Source: Pseudomonas sp. UBA1879 (GTDB lineage: Bacteria; Pseudomonadota; Gammaproteobacteria; Pseudomonadales; Pseudomonadaceae). Taken from it: a DNA stretch of 24,273 nt. Shown piece after piece: positions 8,122-15,681 of the stretch. The position numbers were made by a program, and so were the translations under genes. Location: positions 1 through 24,273 of the forward strand of contig NZ_DDHJ01000020.1 in NCBI RefSeq assembly GCF_002338065.1, given 5' to 3'. The notes under the pieces were generated by a model. That model saw nothing but the letters and a program-made list of their open reading frames with translations, had not been told where the DNA came from and did not search any database. Numbering within the stretch: the stretch's first letter is position 1; each line of letters opens with the position of its first letter.

Positions 8122-9480
8122 TCAGACAGCAAAAAGCAGGAATTCCCGCTCCCACGAACTGATCACACGCTTGAAGTTTTCGTGTTCGGCGCGCTTCACT
8201 GCGACGTAGCCGGTCACGAACGTTTTGCCGAGGTACTTCTCGACGGTCTTGCTGTTTTCCATCCGCTCCAGAGCGTCTTCAATAGTCAACGGCAAGCGCA
8301 GGTTGCGGCGTTCATAGCCGCGACCCACCACCGGCGCGCTAGGGTTGAGGCCTTCGACCATGCCGATGAAGCCGCACAGCAAACTCGCGGCAATCGCCAG
8401 GTACGGGTTGGCGTCAGCGCCGGGCAGGCGGTTTTCCACACGCCGGTTTTGCGGGGTTGCCTCGGGAACGCGCAGGCCTACGGTGCGGTTTTCCTCGCCC
8501 CATTCCACGTTTACAGGTGCCGAGGTGTCGGGCAAGAAACGCCGGAAGGAGTTGACGTTGGGCGCGAACAGCGGCAAGAGCTCGGGGATCAGCTTTTGCA
8601 GGCCACCGATGTGTTGCAGAAAGAGCTCACTCATCGTGCCGTCGTCGTTGGAGAAGATGCTCTTGCCGGTTTCGATATCGATGATGCTCTGGTGAAGGTG
8701 CATGGCGCTGCCAGGCTCGCCGGTCATGGGCTTGGCCATGAAGGTCGCGGCCACATCATGCTTGAGCGCGGCCTCGCGCATGGTGCGTTTGAACACCAGA
8801 ATCTGGTCGGCAAGGTGCAACGCATCGCCATGACGGAAATTGATTTCCATCTGCGCCGTGCCGTCTTCGTGAATCAGCGTATCGAGATCGAGGTTTTGCA
8901 GCTCGCACCAGTCATAAACGTCTTCGAACAGCGGGTCGAATTCGTTCGCGGCTTCAATAGAGAAGGACTGACGACCGGTTTCAGGACGGCCCGAGCGGCC
9001 AATCGGGGGTTGCAACGGGTAATCGGGGTCGTCGCTGCGTTTGGTCAGGTAGAACTCCATCTCCGGCGCCACGATGGGCTGCCAGCCTTGATCGGCGTAG
9101 AGCTTGAGGACTTTCTTCAAGACGTTGCGCGGAGACAGCTCGATCGGGTTGCCCTGCTTGTCGTAGGTGTCGTGAATCACCTGCGCAGTGGGCTCAATGG
9201 CCCAGGGGACCAGGAACACCGCGTTCTGGTCGGGACGGCAGAACATGTCAATGTCTGCGGCGTCCAGCAATTCGTAATAAATGTCGTCTTCGACATAGTC
9301 CCCGGTGACGGTCTGCAGCAATACGCTTTCCGGCAAGCGCATGCCCTTTTCAGCAATGAACTTGTTGGTCGGAGAGATCTTGCCGCGGGTGATACCGGTG
9401 AGGTCGGAGATCATGCACTCGACTTCGGTAATCCTGTGTTCTTTCAACCAATCGGTGAGCTGGTCGAGGTTGGTACTCAT
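8122..9480 (-). CDS. spuB: gamma-glutamylpolyamine synthetase SpuB (glutamine synthetase family)
   Basis: 452 aa, glutamine-synthetase fold. It is expected to ligate glutamate to a polyamine or monoamine with ATP, the first step of gamma-glutamylated polyamine breakdown. Metal-ligand motif EMEFYL (140-145), substrate/ATP motif GSAMHLHQS (257-265), NRTVGLRVP (331-339) and ENRLPGADANPY (349-360) are intact, so it should be active. GAGG lies about 6 nt before the ATG. It sits 42 bp after spuA. It is paralogous to SpuI (458 aa) across the divergent region but clearly diverged, in keeping with different substrates. The exact substrate cannot be read from sequence. Confidence 0.9.
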   Translation of the reverse strand: MSTNLDQLTDWLKEHRITEVECMISDLTGITRGKISPTNKFIAEKGMRLPESVLLQTVTGDYVEDDIYYELLDAADIDMFCRPDQNAVFLVPWAIEPTAQVIHDTYDKQGNPIELSPRNVLKKVLKLYADQGWQPIVAPEMEFYLTKRSDDPDYPLQPPIGRSGRPETGRQSFSIEAANEFDPLFEDVYDWCELQNLDLDTLIHEDGTAQMEINFRHGDALHLADQILVFKRTMREAALKHDVAATFMAKPMTGEPGSAMHLHQSIIDIETGKSIFSNDDGTMSELFLQHIGGLQKLIPELLPLFAPNVNSFRRFLPDTSAPVNVEWGEENRTVGLRVPEATPQNRRVENRLPGADANPYLAIAASLLCGFIGMVEGLNPSAPVVGRGYERRNLRLPLTIEDALERMENSKTVEKYLGKTFVTGYVAVKRAEHENFKRVISSWEREFLLFAV

Positions 9481-9522
9481 AAATACCTCAGGGGTTCATT
9501 ACTCTGACGACCATCGTGATCG

Positions 9523-10317
9523 TCAGGCGCTTTTGGACGCTTGCGCGTCGCGTTGTGTTGCCCGTTTTCGACAGGCATCGCCAAATGCCTGAAGGATTGA
9601 AAGATAGTCGGGGTTTTGCGTGACCTGCCACTCCGGATGCCATTGAACGCCCAGTGCAAACACGTCAACTGAAGCAAAAGCCGCGCCCGGCGGAACGGAG
9701 AGGGCTTCGATCAGGCCATCCGGGGCAGTGGCTTCCACCCGCAAACCGGGAGCGAGACGTTGGATGCCTTGGCTATGAATTGAATTGACACGAATTTCTC
9801 TCGCCAGCCCTATTCCGGCCAAAAGACCACCCGGCGCGACCTGCACCGGATGGCTCGGAGCGTATTGAATTTCAACGGGTTCGTTCTCTGGCTCACGATG
9901 ATCCATGAAGGTTCCCGTCTCGTGAACCTTTTGATGCAGACTGCCACCAAACGCCACGTTCATCTCCTGAAATCCCCGACAAATACCCAATACCGGTACG
10001 CCAGCGGCCACAGCAGCACGAATAAGAGGTAAGGTGGTGCGGTCGCGTTCAGGATCATGAGCAGTGCCGGGCGCGCTGGCGGGCCCGCTATAGTGAAGGG
10101 GTTCGACGTTGGAGGGAGAACCGGTAAAGAGCAAACCATCGACCACCGAGAGGATATCGGCCGGGTCGAGGAGCTCTGCCAGAGACGGCAAGATCAGCGG
10201 CAGGCCCTTGGCAGCGACGGCGACGGCCCGGACGTATTTGTCACCACTGACGTGATAGGCATGCGAGCCAATTTGCTGAGTGCAGGCGGTGACGCCGATC
10301 AGCGGAAGGCGAGACAT
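9523..10317 (-). CDS. spuA: gamma-glutamyl amide hydrolase SpuA (PuuD-like class I glutamine amidotransferase)
   Basis: 264 aa, peptidase C26 / class I GATase fold. It is expected to cleave gamma-glutamyl-GABA or related gamma-glutamyl products back to glutamate in the cytosol. The nucleophile is Cys113 in VLGICRGFQE; the triad is completed by His227 and Glu229 in VQWHPEW. The oxyanion-side motif TGSPSNVEP (65-73) matches PuuD-type proteins. It is first in the minus-strand spu operon; the ATG follows a G-rich stretch (GGGGGT) about 4 nt upstream, a weak ribosome site. Regulation probably acts from the shared spuA-spuI region. Confidence 0.92.
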   Translation of the reverse strand: MSRLPLIGVTACTQQIGSHAYHVSGDKYVRAVAVAAKGLPLILPSLAELLDPADILSVVDGLLFTGSPSNVEPLHYSGPASAPGTAHDPERDRTTLPLIRAAVAAGVPVLGICRGFQEMNVAFGGSLHQKVHETGTFMDHREPENEPVEIQYAPSHPVQVAPGGLLAGIGLAREIRVNSIHSQGIQRLAPGLRVEATAPDGLIEALSVPPGAAFASVDVFALGVQWHPEWQVTQNPDYLSILQAFGDACRKRATQRDAQASKSA

Positions 10318-10372
10318 GGGACCCCCGGTGTTATTGCTGTTATGGGTTGCGACCGAGCTTAGCGTTGTTCAT

Positions 10373-10399
10373 TTTTTTACACAACAGCCCTGTAAAAAA
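10373..10399. promoter_or_regulatory. AT-rich dyad, candidate operator near spuA
   Basis: TTTTTTACA (10373-10381) and TGTAAAAAA (10391-10399) are 9-nt perfect inverted repeats separated by 9 nt. The dyad overlaps the possible spuA -35 region, a typical repressor position. The binding protein is unknown. Confidence 0.4.
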
Positions 10400-10454
10400 T
10401 TAAACACGGCCCGCTCAAGACCGCAGATCCCATCAACGCAAACGGCAATAAACC

Positions 10455-10499
10455 GCCCTAAAGTGCGGCAAAAAAGGCCTTGCGGCGCCCTTTTAGGGC
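10455..10499. promoter_or_regulatory. second dyad in the spuA-spuI gap
   Basis: GCCCTAAA (10455-10462) and TTTAGGGC (10492-10499) are 8-nt inverted repeats 29 nt apart, with a perfect 8-bp palindrome AAGGCCTT (10474-10481) between them. It lies near the middle of the divergent gap and could act on both promoters. Confidence 0.35.
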
Positions 10500-10594
10500 A
10501 AAACTGGGCTCTATTGACTTCATCAGGCCTTTCGGATTGACTGAACGCCGTAATGCTCGATGATTGATATTTTCAACAACAAAGGTGTTGCATC

Positions 10595-11971
10595 ATGTCG
10601 GTACCCCCGCGTGCCGTTCAGCTCAACGAAGCGAACGCGTTCCTTAAGGAACATCCTGAGGTTCTATACGTTGACCTTCTGATTGCAGATATGAATGGAG
10701 TGGTGCGCGGCAAGCGCATCGAACGCACCAGTCTCCATAAGGTTTACGAAAAAGGCATCAACCTCCCGGCTTCTCTTTTCGCACTGGATATCAATGGCTC
10801 GACGGTGGAAAGCACCGGTCTTGGCCTGGACATCGGTGACGCTGACCGAATCTGTTATCCCATCCCCGACACTCTCTGCAACGAGCCTTGGCAGAAGCGT
10901 CCTACCGCACAACTCCTGATGACCATGCACGAGCTGGAAGGCACGCCGTTTTTCGCCGACCCCCGCGAAGTGCTGCGTCAGGTGGTGGCCAAATTCGACG
11001 AAATGGGCCTGACCATCTGCGCCGCGTTCGAGCTGGAGTTTTACCTGATCGATCAGGAGAACGTGAATGGCCGTCCACAGCCGCCGCGCTCACCGATTTC
11101 CGGCAAGCGCCCGCATTCGACACAGGTTTACCTGATCGACGACCTCGATGAGTATGTCGATTGCCTTCAGGACATTCTGGAAGGCGCCAAAGAGCAAGGC
11201 ATCCCGGCCGACGCCATCGTCAAGGAAAGTGCCCCGGCGCAGTTCGAAGTGAACCTGCACCACACAGCCGACGCACTGAAGGCTTGCGACTACGCGGTTC
11301 TGCTCAAACGGCTGATCAAGAACATCGCTTACGACCATGAAATGGACACCACCTTCATGGCCAAGCCGTATCCGGGCCAAGCAGGTAATGGCTTGCACGT
11401 CCACATCTCGATCCTGGATCGCGATGGCAAGAACATCTTCACCAGTGAGGATCCCGAGCAGAACGCCGCATTACGTCATGCGATCGGCGGTGTGCTCGAG
11501 ACCCTACCGGCGCAGATGGCGTTCCTTTGCCCGAACGTCAACTCGTATCGCCGGTTTGGTGCTCAGTTCTACGTGCCTAACTCGCCGACGTGGGGTCTGG
11601 ATAACCGTACGGTTGCGGTGCGTGTGCCGACGGGTACCGCCGATGCCGTGCGTATCGAGCACCGCGTCGCTGGTGCCGATGCCAACCCGTATCTGCTGAT
11701 GGCTTCTGTTCTGGCGGGCATTCACCACGGTCTGACCAACAAGGTCGAGCCGGGCGCGCCGGTCGAAGGCAACTCGTACGAGCAACACGAGCAGAGCCTG
11801 CCGAACAACCTGCGCGATGCCCTGCGTGAGCTGGACGACAGCGAAGTCATGGCCAAGTACATCGATCCGAAGTACATCGATATCTTCGTGGCCTGCAAGG
11901 AAAGCGAGCTGGAGGAATTCGAGCACTCCATTTCCGACCTCGAATACAACTGGTACCTGCACACCGTGTGA
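10595..11971 (+). CDS. spuI: glutamate--putrescine ligase SpuI (glutamine synthetase family)
   Basis: 458 aa. It is expected to form gamma-glutamylputrescine from glutamate, putrescine and ATP, the entry to the gamma-glutamylation route. Glutamine-synthetase landmarks are intact: FELEFY (145-150), GNGLHVHIS (264-272), NRTVAVRVP (337-345) and EHRVAGADANPY (355-366). The start is ATG with AAAGG about 9 nt upstream; CAACA (10574-10578) and TGTTG (10586-10590) flank that site as a short hairpin. It is divergent from spuA as in P. aeruginosa and is closed by a strong terminator 14 bp downstream, so it is a single-gene unit. Confidence 0.92.
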   Translation: MSVPPRAVQLNEANAFLKEHPEVLYVDLLIADMNGVVRGKRIERTSLHKVYEKGINLPASLFALDINGSTVESTGLGLDIGDADRICYPIPDTLCNEPWQKRPTAQLLMTMHELEGTPFFADPREVLRQVVAKFDEMGLTICAAFELEFYLIDQENVNGRPQPPRSPISGKRPHSTQVYLIDDLDEYVDCLQDILEGAKEQGIPADAIVKESAPAQFEVNLHHTADALKACDYAVLLKRLIKNIAYDHEMDTTFMAKPYPGQAGNGLHVHISILDRDGKNIFTSEDPEQNAALRHAIGGVLETLPAQMAFLCPNVNSYRRFGAQFYVPNSPTWGLDNRTVAVRVPTGTADAVRIEHRVAGADANPYLLMASVLAGIHHGLTNKVEPGAPVEGNSYEQHEQSLPNNLRDALRELDDSEVMAKYIDPKYIDIFVACKESELEEFEHSISDLEYNWYLHTV

Positions 11972-11985
11972 CGGCCGACTGGAAT

Positions 11986-12026
11986 AAAAAACGCCCCTGA
12001 GCCACGAGGTCAGGGGCGTTTTTTAT
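11986..12026 (+). terminator. rho-independent terminator of spuI
   Basis: AACGCCCCTGA (11990-12000) pairs perfectly with TCAGGGGCGTT (12010-12020) over a 9-nt loop, followed by a T-run. The A-run on the left would let it also work in the opposite direction. Confidence 0.93.
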
Positions 12027-12074
12027 TTTAGACGGGCATACAAATGCCATTTCTGCGTTGTCGATTCGACCGCC

Positions 12075-12136
12075 ATCGCGAGCAAGCTCACTCCTACAGA
12101 TAACGTGAGGCCCCGAGGGAGTGAGCTTGCTCGTGA
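12075..12136. repeat. REP pair in reversed (tail-to-tail) arrangement
   Basis: A right-type arm ending GCAAGCTCACTCCTACA (12075-12098) precedes a left-type arm AGGGAGTGAGCTTGCTCGTG (from 12115). This is the opposite order to the usual REPINs in this window. GAGCAAGCTCACTCC and GGGAGTGAGCTTGCTC can still form a 15-bp stem. It lies directly upstream of the regulator gene. Confidence 0.8.
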
Positions 12137-12173
12137 TGACCTCAGCTCAGGCGCCACGAATCCATGTCTCGCG

Positions 12174-12179
12174 TACAAT
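12174..12179 (+). promoter_or_regulatory. candidate -10 box of the TetR-family gene
   Basis: TACAAT is a 5/6 match to the sigma-70 -10 consensus. It would place transcription start near 12186 and leave a leader of only about 22 nt before the ATG at 12208. No good -35 is visible, so the promoter would be weak or activated. Confidence 0.4.
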
Positions 12180-12207
12180 GCCCCGGACCCTACTCCGAGA
12201 CGTTTCG

Positions 12208-12843
12208 ATGACCCGTCCCGCCACGCCACGCAAACCCCGCGCACGCAGCCAGGCGCGGATCGACTCGATCCTCAATGCCGCCCGCACGTTATTGGCGTCT
12301 GATGGCGTGGCGAGCCTGTCGATTTACAGCGTGGCCGAGCGCGCCGGCATTCCTCCCTCATCGGTCTACCACTTTTTCGCCAGCGTGCCCGCGCTGCTGG
12401 AAGGCCTGACCGCCGATATCCACAGCGCCTTCCGCGAGAGCCTGCAACAGCCCATCGATCACGCACGACTCAACACCTGGCACGACCTCTCGCGACTGGT
12501 CGAGACGCGCATGCTCACCATCTACAGCGAAGACGCCGCCGCCCGCCAGCTGATCCTCGCACAACACGGCCTGACCGAAGTCACACAGGCCGACCGCCAG
12601 CATGACATCGAACTGGGCAACCTCATGCACGAACTGTTCGCCAAACACTTCCAGCTGCCGGCCCTGCCCGCCGACGTCGACGTCTTTGCCTTGGCGCTGG
12701 AGCTGGCCGACCGCGTCTATGCCCGCTCGATACAACTTCACGACACAATCACCCCGCGCATGGCGGAAGAAGGCCAACGGGTGTTCGATGCGTATCTGGG
12801 GCTGTATTTGCCGCCGTTTTTGCCTAAGCGCGCGGCAGTCTGA
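12208..12843 (+). CDS. TetR/AcrR-family transcriptional regulator
   Basis: 211 aa. The N-terminus is basic (TRPATPRKPRARSQARID), followed by a TetR DNA-binding domain: helix 1 about 17-30, and the helix-turn-helix about 38-58 (LSIYSVAERAGIPPSSVYHF). The all-helical C-terminal half is the likely ligand pocket. Longer reading from 12121 or 12178 is unlikely because those starts lie in the REP element or in the -10 box. In P. aeruginosa the TetR-type agmatine regulator AguR is encoded close to spuI, so an AguR-like polyamine sensor is possible, but no agu genes are present here and the effector is unknown. It may regulate itself or the spu genes. Confidence 0.85.
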   Translation: MTRPATPRKPRARSQARIDSILNAARTLLASDGVASLSIYSVAERAGIPPSSVYHFFASVPALLEGLTADIHSAFRESLQQPIDHARLNTWHDLSRLVETRMLTIYSEDAAARQLILAQHGLTEVTQADRQHDIELGNLMHELFAKHFQLPALPADVDVFALALELADRVYARSIQLHDTITPRMAEEGQRVFDAYLGLYLPPFLPKRAAV

Positions 12844-12893
12844 GCGACTTCGGCCGCACAGTCGCCTTTCAACCTTGCATCGTGGAAGCCTGA

Positions 12894-13355
12894 CTAGCGC
12901 GTCACCTCTGCCGATTGCGTCTCTATTCGAGCATCAAGCCAAACATCAACGAGCGTGTCTTGGCCGTCCGCTACCAAAGCAGCAGGACTGTGGAATCGAT
13001 AGACCTGCTCTTTGACTGACACATTGACCCGTCCCTCAGCCACTGAAACGTTGGCATGCGCGTCGCGCGTCACCAGAAACGCCTTCCCATCGCGTGCCAT
13101 CGCCTTCAACGCCAATTGATCATCATCCAAACGCTGATGAAGAAAGTAGCGGTATATAAAGGGAGAAGTCGCGCCGCCTGCATCAGTGAGGACGGCGTAG
13201 ACCATCCCGTTTTCTCCTATGGGATAGCGGGCAACGATTTTCGATAAAACAGGTGAAGGCTGGCGGTTGAGAAGCATCCAGCCCAGCAGAACGATGCACA
13301 GAGCAGCGAGAAACCACGCCGTTGACTTTGCGCTACAACGGATGGCAAATCGCAT
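12894..13355 (-). CDS. hypothetical membrane-anchored protein
   Basis: 153 aa; I do not recognise the family. The N-terminus has a few basic residues, then one hydrophobic helix (about 11-27, STAWFLAALCIVLLGWML), then a mainly soluble domain, so it is probably an inner-membrane protein facing the periplasm or an uncleaved signal-anchor protein. The rest alternates short hydrophobic and charged stretches (e.g. GMVYAVLTDAGG, RVNVSVKEQVYRF) suggesting a small beta-rich domain. The ATG at 13355 has GGAGG about 9 nt upstream; a TTG two codons earlier is too close to it. It is convergent with the TetR gene (50-bp gap), with no evident operon partner. Confidence 0.6.
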   Translation of the reverse strand: MRFAIRCSAKSTAWFLAALCIVLLGWMLLNRQPSPVLSKIVARYPIGENGMVYAVLTDAGGATSPFIYRYFLHQRLDDDQLALKAMARDGKAFLVTRDAHANVSVAEGRVNVSVKEQVYRFHSPAALVADGQDTLVDVWLDARIETQSAEVTR

Positions 13356-13742
13356 ATTCAATGCCCTCCAGAATCATCATCGGGTCATTCCTGTCGTCAC
13401 CATAAGGAAACGAGAACCAGGTTCAGGCTAACCCCTTCCGGCGCACGCGGTATTTTCATAATGTCGATGTCCGATTTAGCAAAAGTCGGATCGAATGTAG
13501 GGACGGCAATCCCCTCTGTTAAGAGCTGTCAGCCACGCCACGAAAATTCAGAAGCGTCCTACATCAACAGGTGCGAGAGTCTTTCTCCGGATTCGGACAT
13601 AATGAGCGACGTTAATCACTGTGCGAGCGAATTCAATCGTGAGTAGCCGGCACAGCCGATATGTCGCTGTCGTCTTTCGCATCTTTCGCATCTTTCGCAA
13701 ATGAATTCGCGCGCATGGGAAGTGACACTAACGTCACATAAT
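13356..13742. other. gene-poor interval with a 9-bp triple repeat
   Basis: No credible gene seen; the one sizeable frame (13461-13646, plus) has no ribosome site or recognisable sequence. Two features stand out: three exact tandem copies of TCTTTCGCA at 13673-13699, and partly complementary segments TGTCCGATTT (near 13468) and ATTCGGACA (near 13590). Confidence 0.5.
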
Positions 13743-13776
13743 AAAAAAACCCCGAAGAGCTCGTGCCCGTCGGGGT
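13743..13776 (-). terminator. rho-independent terminator of the ssuACBF operon
   Basis: On the minus strand ACCCCGA pairs with TCGGGGT (13770-13776 with 13749-13755), followed by seven T (13743-13749 as A on plus). It lies 18 bp beyond the ssuF stop. Confidence 0.9.
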
Positions 13777-13793
13777 CATTCACAACGCATCGA

Positions 13794-14009
13794 TCACAAC
13801 TTGGCGATCGACACCTCGGTGGATTTCACGAAGGCGATCACTTCGCTGCCGACGACCAGCTCCAGCTCTTTGACCGAGCGGGTGGTGATCACGGAGGTGA
13901 CGATGCCGGACGCGGTTTGTACGTCGATTTCGGACAGCACGTCGCCGGTGACGATTTCCTTGATGGTGCCTTTGAACTGGTTACGAACGTTGATGGCTTT
14001 AATGGTCAT
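13794..14009 (-). CDS. ssuF: molybdopterin-binding-like (Mop/TOBE) protein SsuF
   Basis: 71 aa, one Mop/TOBE domain of molbindin type (NQFKGTIKEIVTGDVLSEID at 10-29, then SVITTRSVKELELVVGSEV). Molbindins bind molybdate or similar oxyanions as oligomers. P. putida ssuEADCBF ends with such a gene, ssuF, needed for good growth on some sulfonates or sulfate esters, and the same place here (after ssuB, before the terminator) supports the name. Its molecular role is unsettled. AGGAAGG lies about 6 nt before the ATG. It is 50 bp after ssuB. Confidence 0.85.
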   Translation of the reverse strand: MTIKAINVRNQFKGTIKEIVTGDVLSEIDVQTASGIVTSVITTRSVKELELVVGSEVIAFVKSTEVSIAKL

Positions 14010-14059
14010 GGTTGGCCTTCCTTTTTCAGATCAGTGCCGGAGGCAACATTGCATCCGGA

Positions 14060-14869
14060 TTAATTGGCCCAACGCAGTTGCGTGGGCAGCGGTGACGTCG
14101 GTTCGGGTTCGGGCGGGCTGCCAGGGAGCGACAGCACGCGGTTGAGCACTTCGGTTTCCAGCGCGGCCAGGCGGTACGAGCCACGAGCGCGTGGGCGAGC
14201 GAGGTCTACCTGCAGGTCGAGGCCGATGCGGCCCTCTTCGATCAACAGCACGCGGTCGGCGATGGCGACAGCTTCACTGACATCGTGGGTGACCAACAGC
14301 ACCGTAAAACCGTGCTTCTGCCAGAGGTCTTCGATCAATTGCTGCATCTCGATCCGGGTCAGCGCATCCAGCGCACCCAACGGTTCGTCGAGCAGCAACA
14401 GACGTGGTTGGTGAATGAGTGCGCGGGCCAAGGCCACACGCTGCTTTTGACCGCCCGACAACGCCGCCGGCCACTCGTTGGCGCGCTCCGCAAGACCAAC
14501 GGCCGCCAACGCTTCCAATGCCTTGCCACGCCAGTCGCCGCTGAGGCCCAGGCCGACGTTGTCTATGATGCGCTTCCACGGCAGCAAACGCGCTTCCTGA
14601 AACATCAGGCGGGTGTCTTCCCGCGCGTCGGCCAGCGAGGCATTGCCCGCCAGCAATTGGCCGCTGGTGGGTTGATCGAGGCCCGCCAGCAAACGCAGCA
14701 GCGTACTTTTGCCGCAACCGCTGCGACCGACCACGGCCACGAATTGCCCCGCCGGGATGTGCAGGTCAATGTCTTTCAACACTTCACGCGAGCCAAAGGT
14801 TTTCTTCAGCTTGCGCACTTGCAGGGGAATCCCGCGCAACAGGTTTGCCGGTTGTTGGAGATTGCTCAT
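14060..14869 (-). CDS. ssuB: alkanesulfonate ABC transporter ATP-binding protein SsuB
   Basis: 269 aa, the usual SsuB length. ATPase of the sulfonate importer. Walker A GRSGCGKST (48-56), Q-loop Gln91, signature LSGGQ (137-141), Walker B LLLLDEP (157-163) and switch His195 are all present. The C-terminal stretch after 245 is Pro/Ser/Glu-rich. The frame is open far upstream through ssuC, but the ATG at 14869 overlaps the ssuC stop as ATGA and matches the family start. Confidence 0.93.
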   Translation of the reverse strand: MSNLQQPANLLRGIPLQVRKLKKTFGSREVLKDIDLHIPAGQFVAVVGRSGCGKSTLLRLLAGLDQPTSGQLLAGNASLADAREDTRLMFQEARLLPWKRIIDNVGLGLSGDWRGKALEALAAVGLAERANEWPAALSGGQKQRVALARALIHQPRLLLLDEPLGALDALTRIEMQQLIEDLWQKHGFTVLLVTHDVSEAVAIADRVLLIEEGRIGLDLQVDLARPRARGSYRLAALETEVLNRVLSLPGSPPEPEPTSPLPTQLRWAN

Positions 14870-15654
14870 CGTGCGCCACCTTTTGCCACTTGATACGCCG
14901 GGTGCCACCGCAGGCAGACCCGCTCCAGACCTCTGGCCGCGAGGTCTGCCAATTTGCCGAGTACGGCGTACAGCACGATCGCCAGCACGACGACGTCCGT
15001 CTGCAAAAATTCTCGGGCGTTCATCGCCAGATAGCCGATGCCGGAGCTCGCCGAGATGGTTTCGGCCACGATCAGCGTCAGCCACATGAAGCCCAGCGCG
15101 AAGCGCACGCCCACCAGAATCGAAGGCATGGCGCCGGGCAGAATCACGTGTCGGAACAATCCAAAACCTGACAGGCCGTAGCTGCGCGACATTTCCACCA
15201 GCGCCGGGTCGATGTTGCGAATACCGTGGTAGGTGTTGAGGTAAATCGGGAACAGCGTGCCGAGTGCGACCAGAAAAATCTTCGCGCTTTCGTCGATGCC
15301 GAACCACAGGATCACCAGCGGAATCAGCGCCAGATGCGGCACGTTGCGGATCATCTGCACCGAGCTGTCGAGCAGGCGTTCGCCCCATTTCGACAGGCCG
15401 GTGATAAAGCCCAGCGTGAGGCCAATGCTGCCGCCAATGGCGAAGCCGATGCCCGCGCGCCAGCCGCTAATGGCTAGGTGGGTCCAGATTTCACCGCTAC
15501 GCACCAGTGTCACACCGGCTTCGATGACGGCGCTGGGCGCAGGCAGGATGCGAGTCGAGAGCCAGCCGGCGCTGACTGCTAGTTGCCAGATCGCCAGTAA
15601 CAAGACCGGTAGCAACCAGGGCGCCAGTCTGTGAGTGAATCGTTCCACGCTCAT
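14866..15654 (-). CDS. ssuC: alkanesulfonate ABC transporter permease SsuC
   Basis: 262 aa inner-membrane permease of the nitrate/sulfonate/taurine type. Hydrophobic segments lie at about 12-30, 66-88, 107-119, 125-140, 178-200 and 219-236. The EAA loop is at about 152-177 (EMSRSYGLSGFGLFRHVILP). AGAGGAG lies 8 nt before the ATG. It is only 27 bp after ssuA; the monooxygenase gene ssuD, which separates ssuA and ssuC in the P. putida operon, is absent. It differs from TauC in this window, so the two importers are separate systems. Confidence 0.92.
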   Translation of the reverse strand: MSVERFTHRLAPWLLPVLLLAIWQLAVSAGWLSTRILPAPSAVIEAGVTLVRSGEIWTHLAISGWRAGIGFAIGGSIGLTLGFITGLSKWGERLLDSSVQMIRNVPHLALIPLVILWFGIDESAKIFLVALGTLFPIYLNTYHGIRNIDPALVEMSRSYGLSGFGLFRHVILPGAMPSILVGVRFALGFMWLTLIVAETISASSGIGYLAMNAREFLQTDVVVLAIVLYAVLGKLADLAARGLERVCLRWHPAYQVAKGGAR

Positions 15655-15681
15655 GGAGTTGTCTCCTCTTAATGCCGAGGC

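Larger units (their letters stand above)
10318..10594. promoter_or_regulatory. divergent spuA-spuI control region
   Basis: This 277-bp gap separates two divergently transcribed polyamine operons, so both promoters should lie here. For spuA, a possible sigma-70 promoter on the minus strand is TTGTGT, 17 bp, TAAGCT (about 10384 to 10356), with modest matches. For spuI, TTGACT (10537-10542) is a candidate -35 but no good -10 follows at the normal distance. No sigma-54 GG-N10-GC element with good flanks is seen on either strand. Confidence 0.5.

Noticed and set aside
6576..8162. Long open frame of 528 codons on the plus strand
   Set aside because: It lies antisense to spuC, is His/Gln/Ala-rich and matches no family; a shadow of GC-rich codon bias.
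10318..10594. Sigma-54 promoter for spuI or spuA
   Set aside because: GG and GC pairs at 10-bp spacing (e.g. near 10345 and 10496) lack the flanking consensus bases.
14060..15388. Apparent 442-aa fusion containing SsuB at its C-terminus
   Set aside because: The first 173 codons overlap ssuC in another frame and are arginine-rich nonsense; SsuB starts at 14869.
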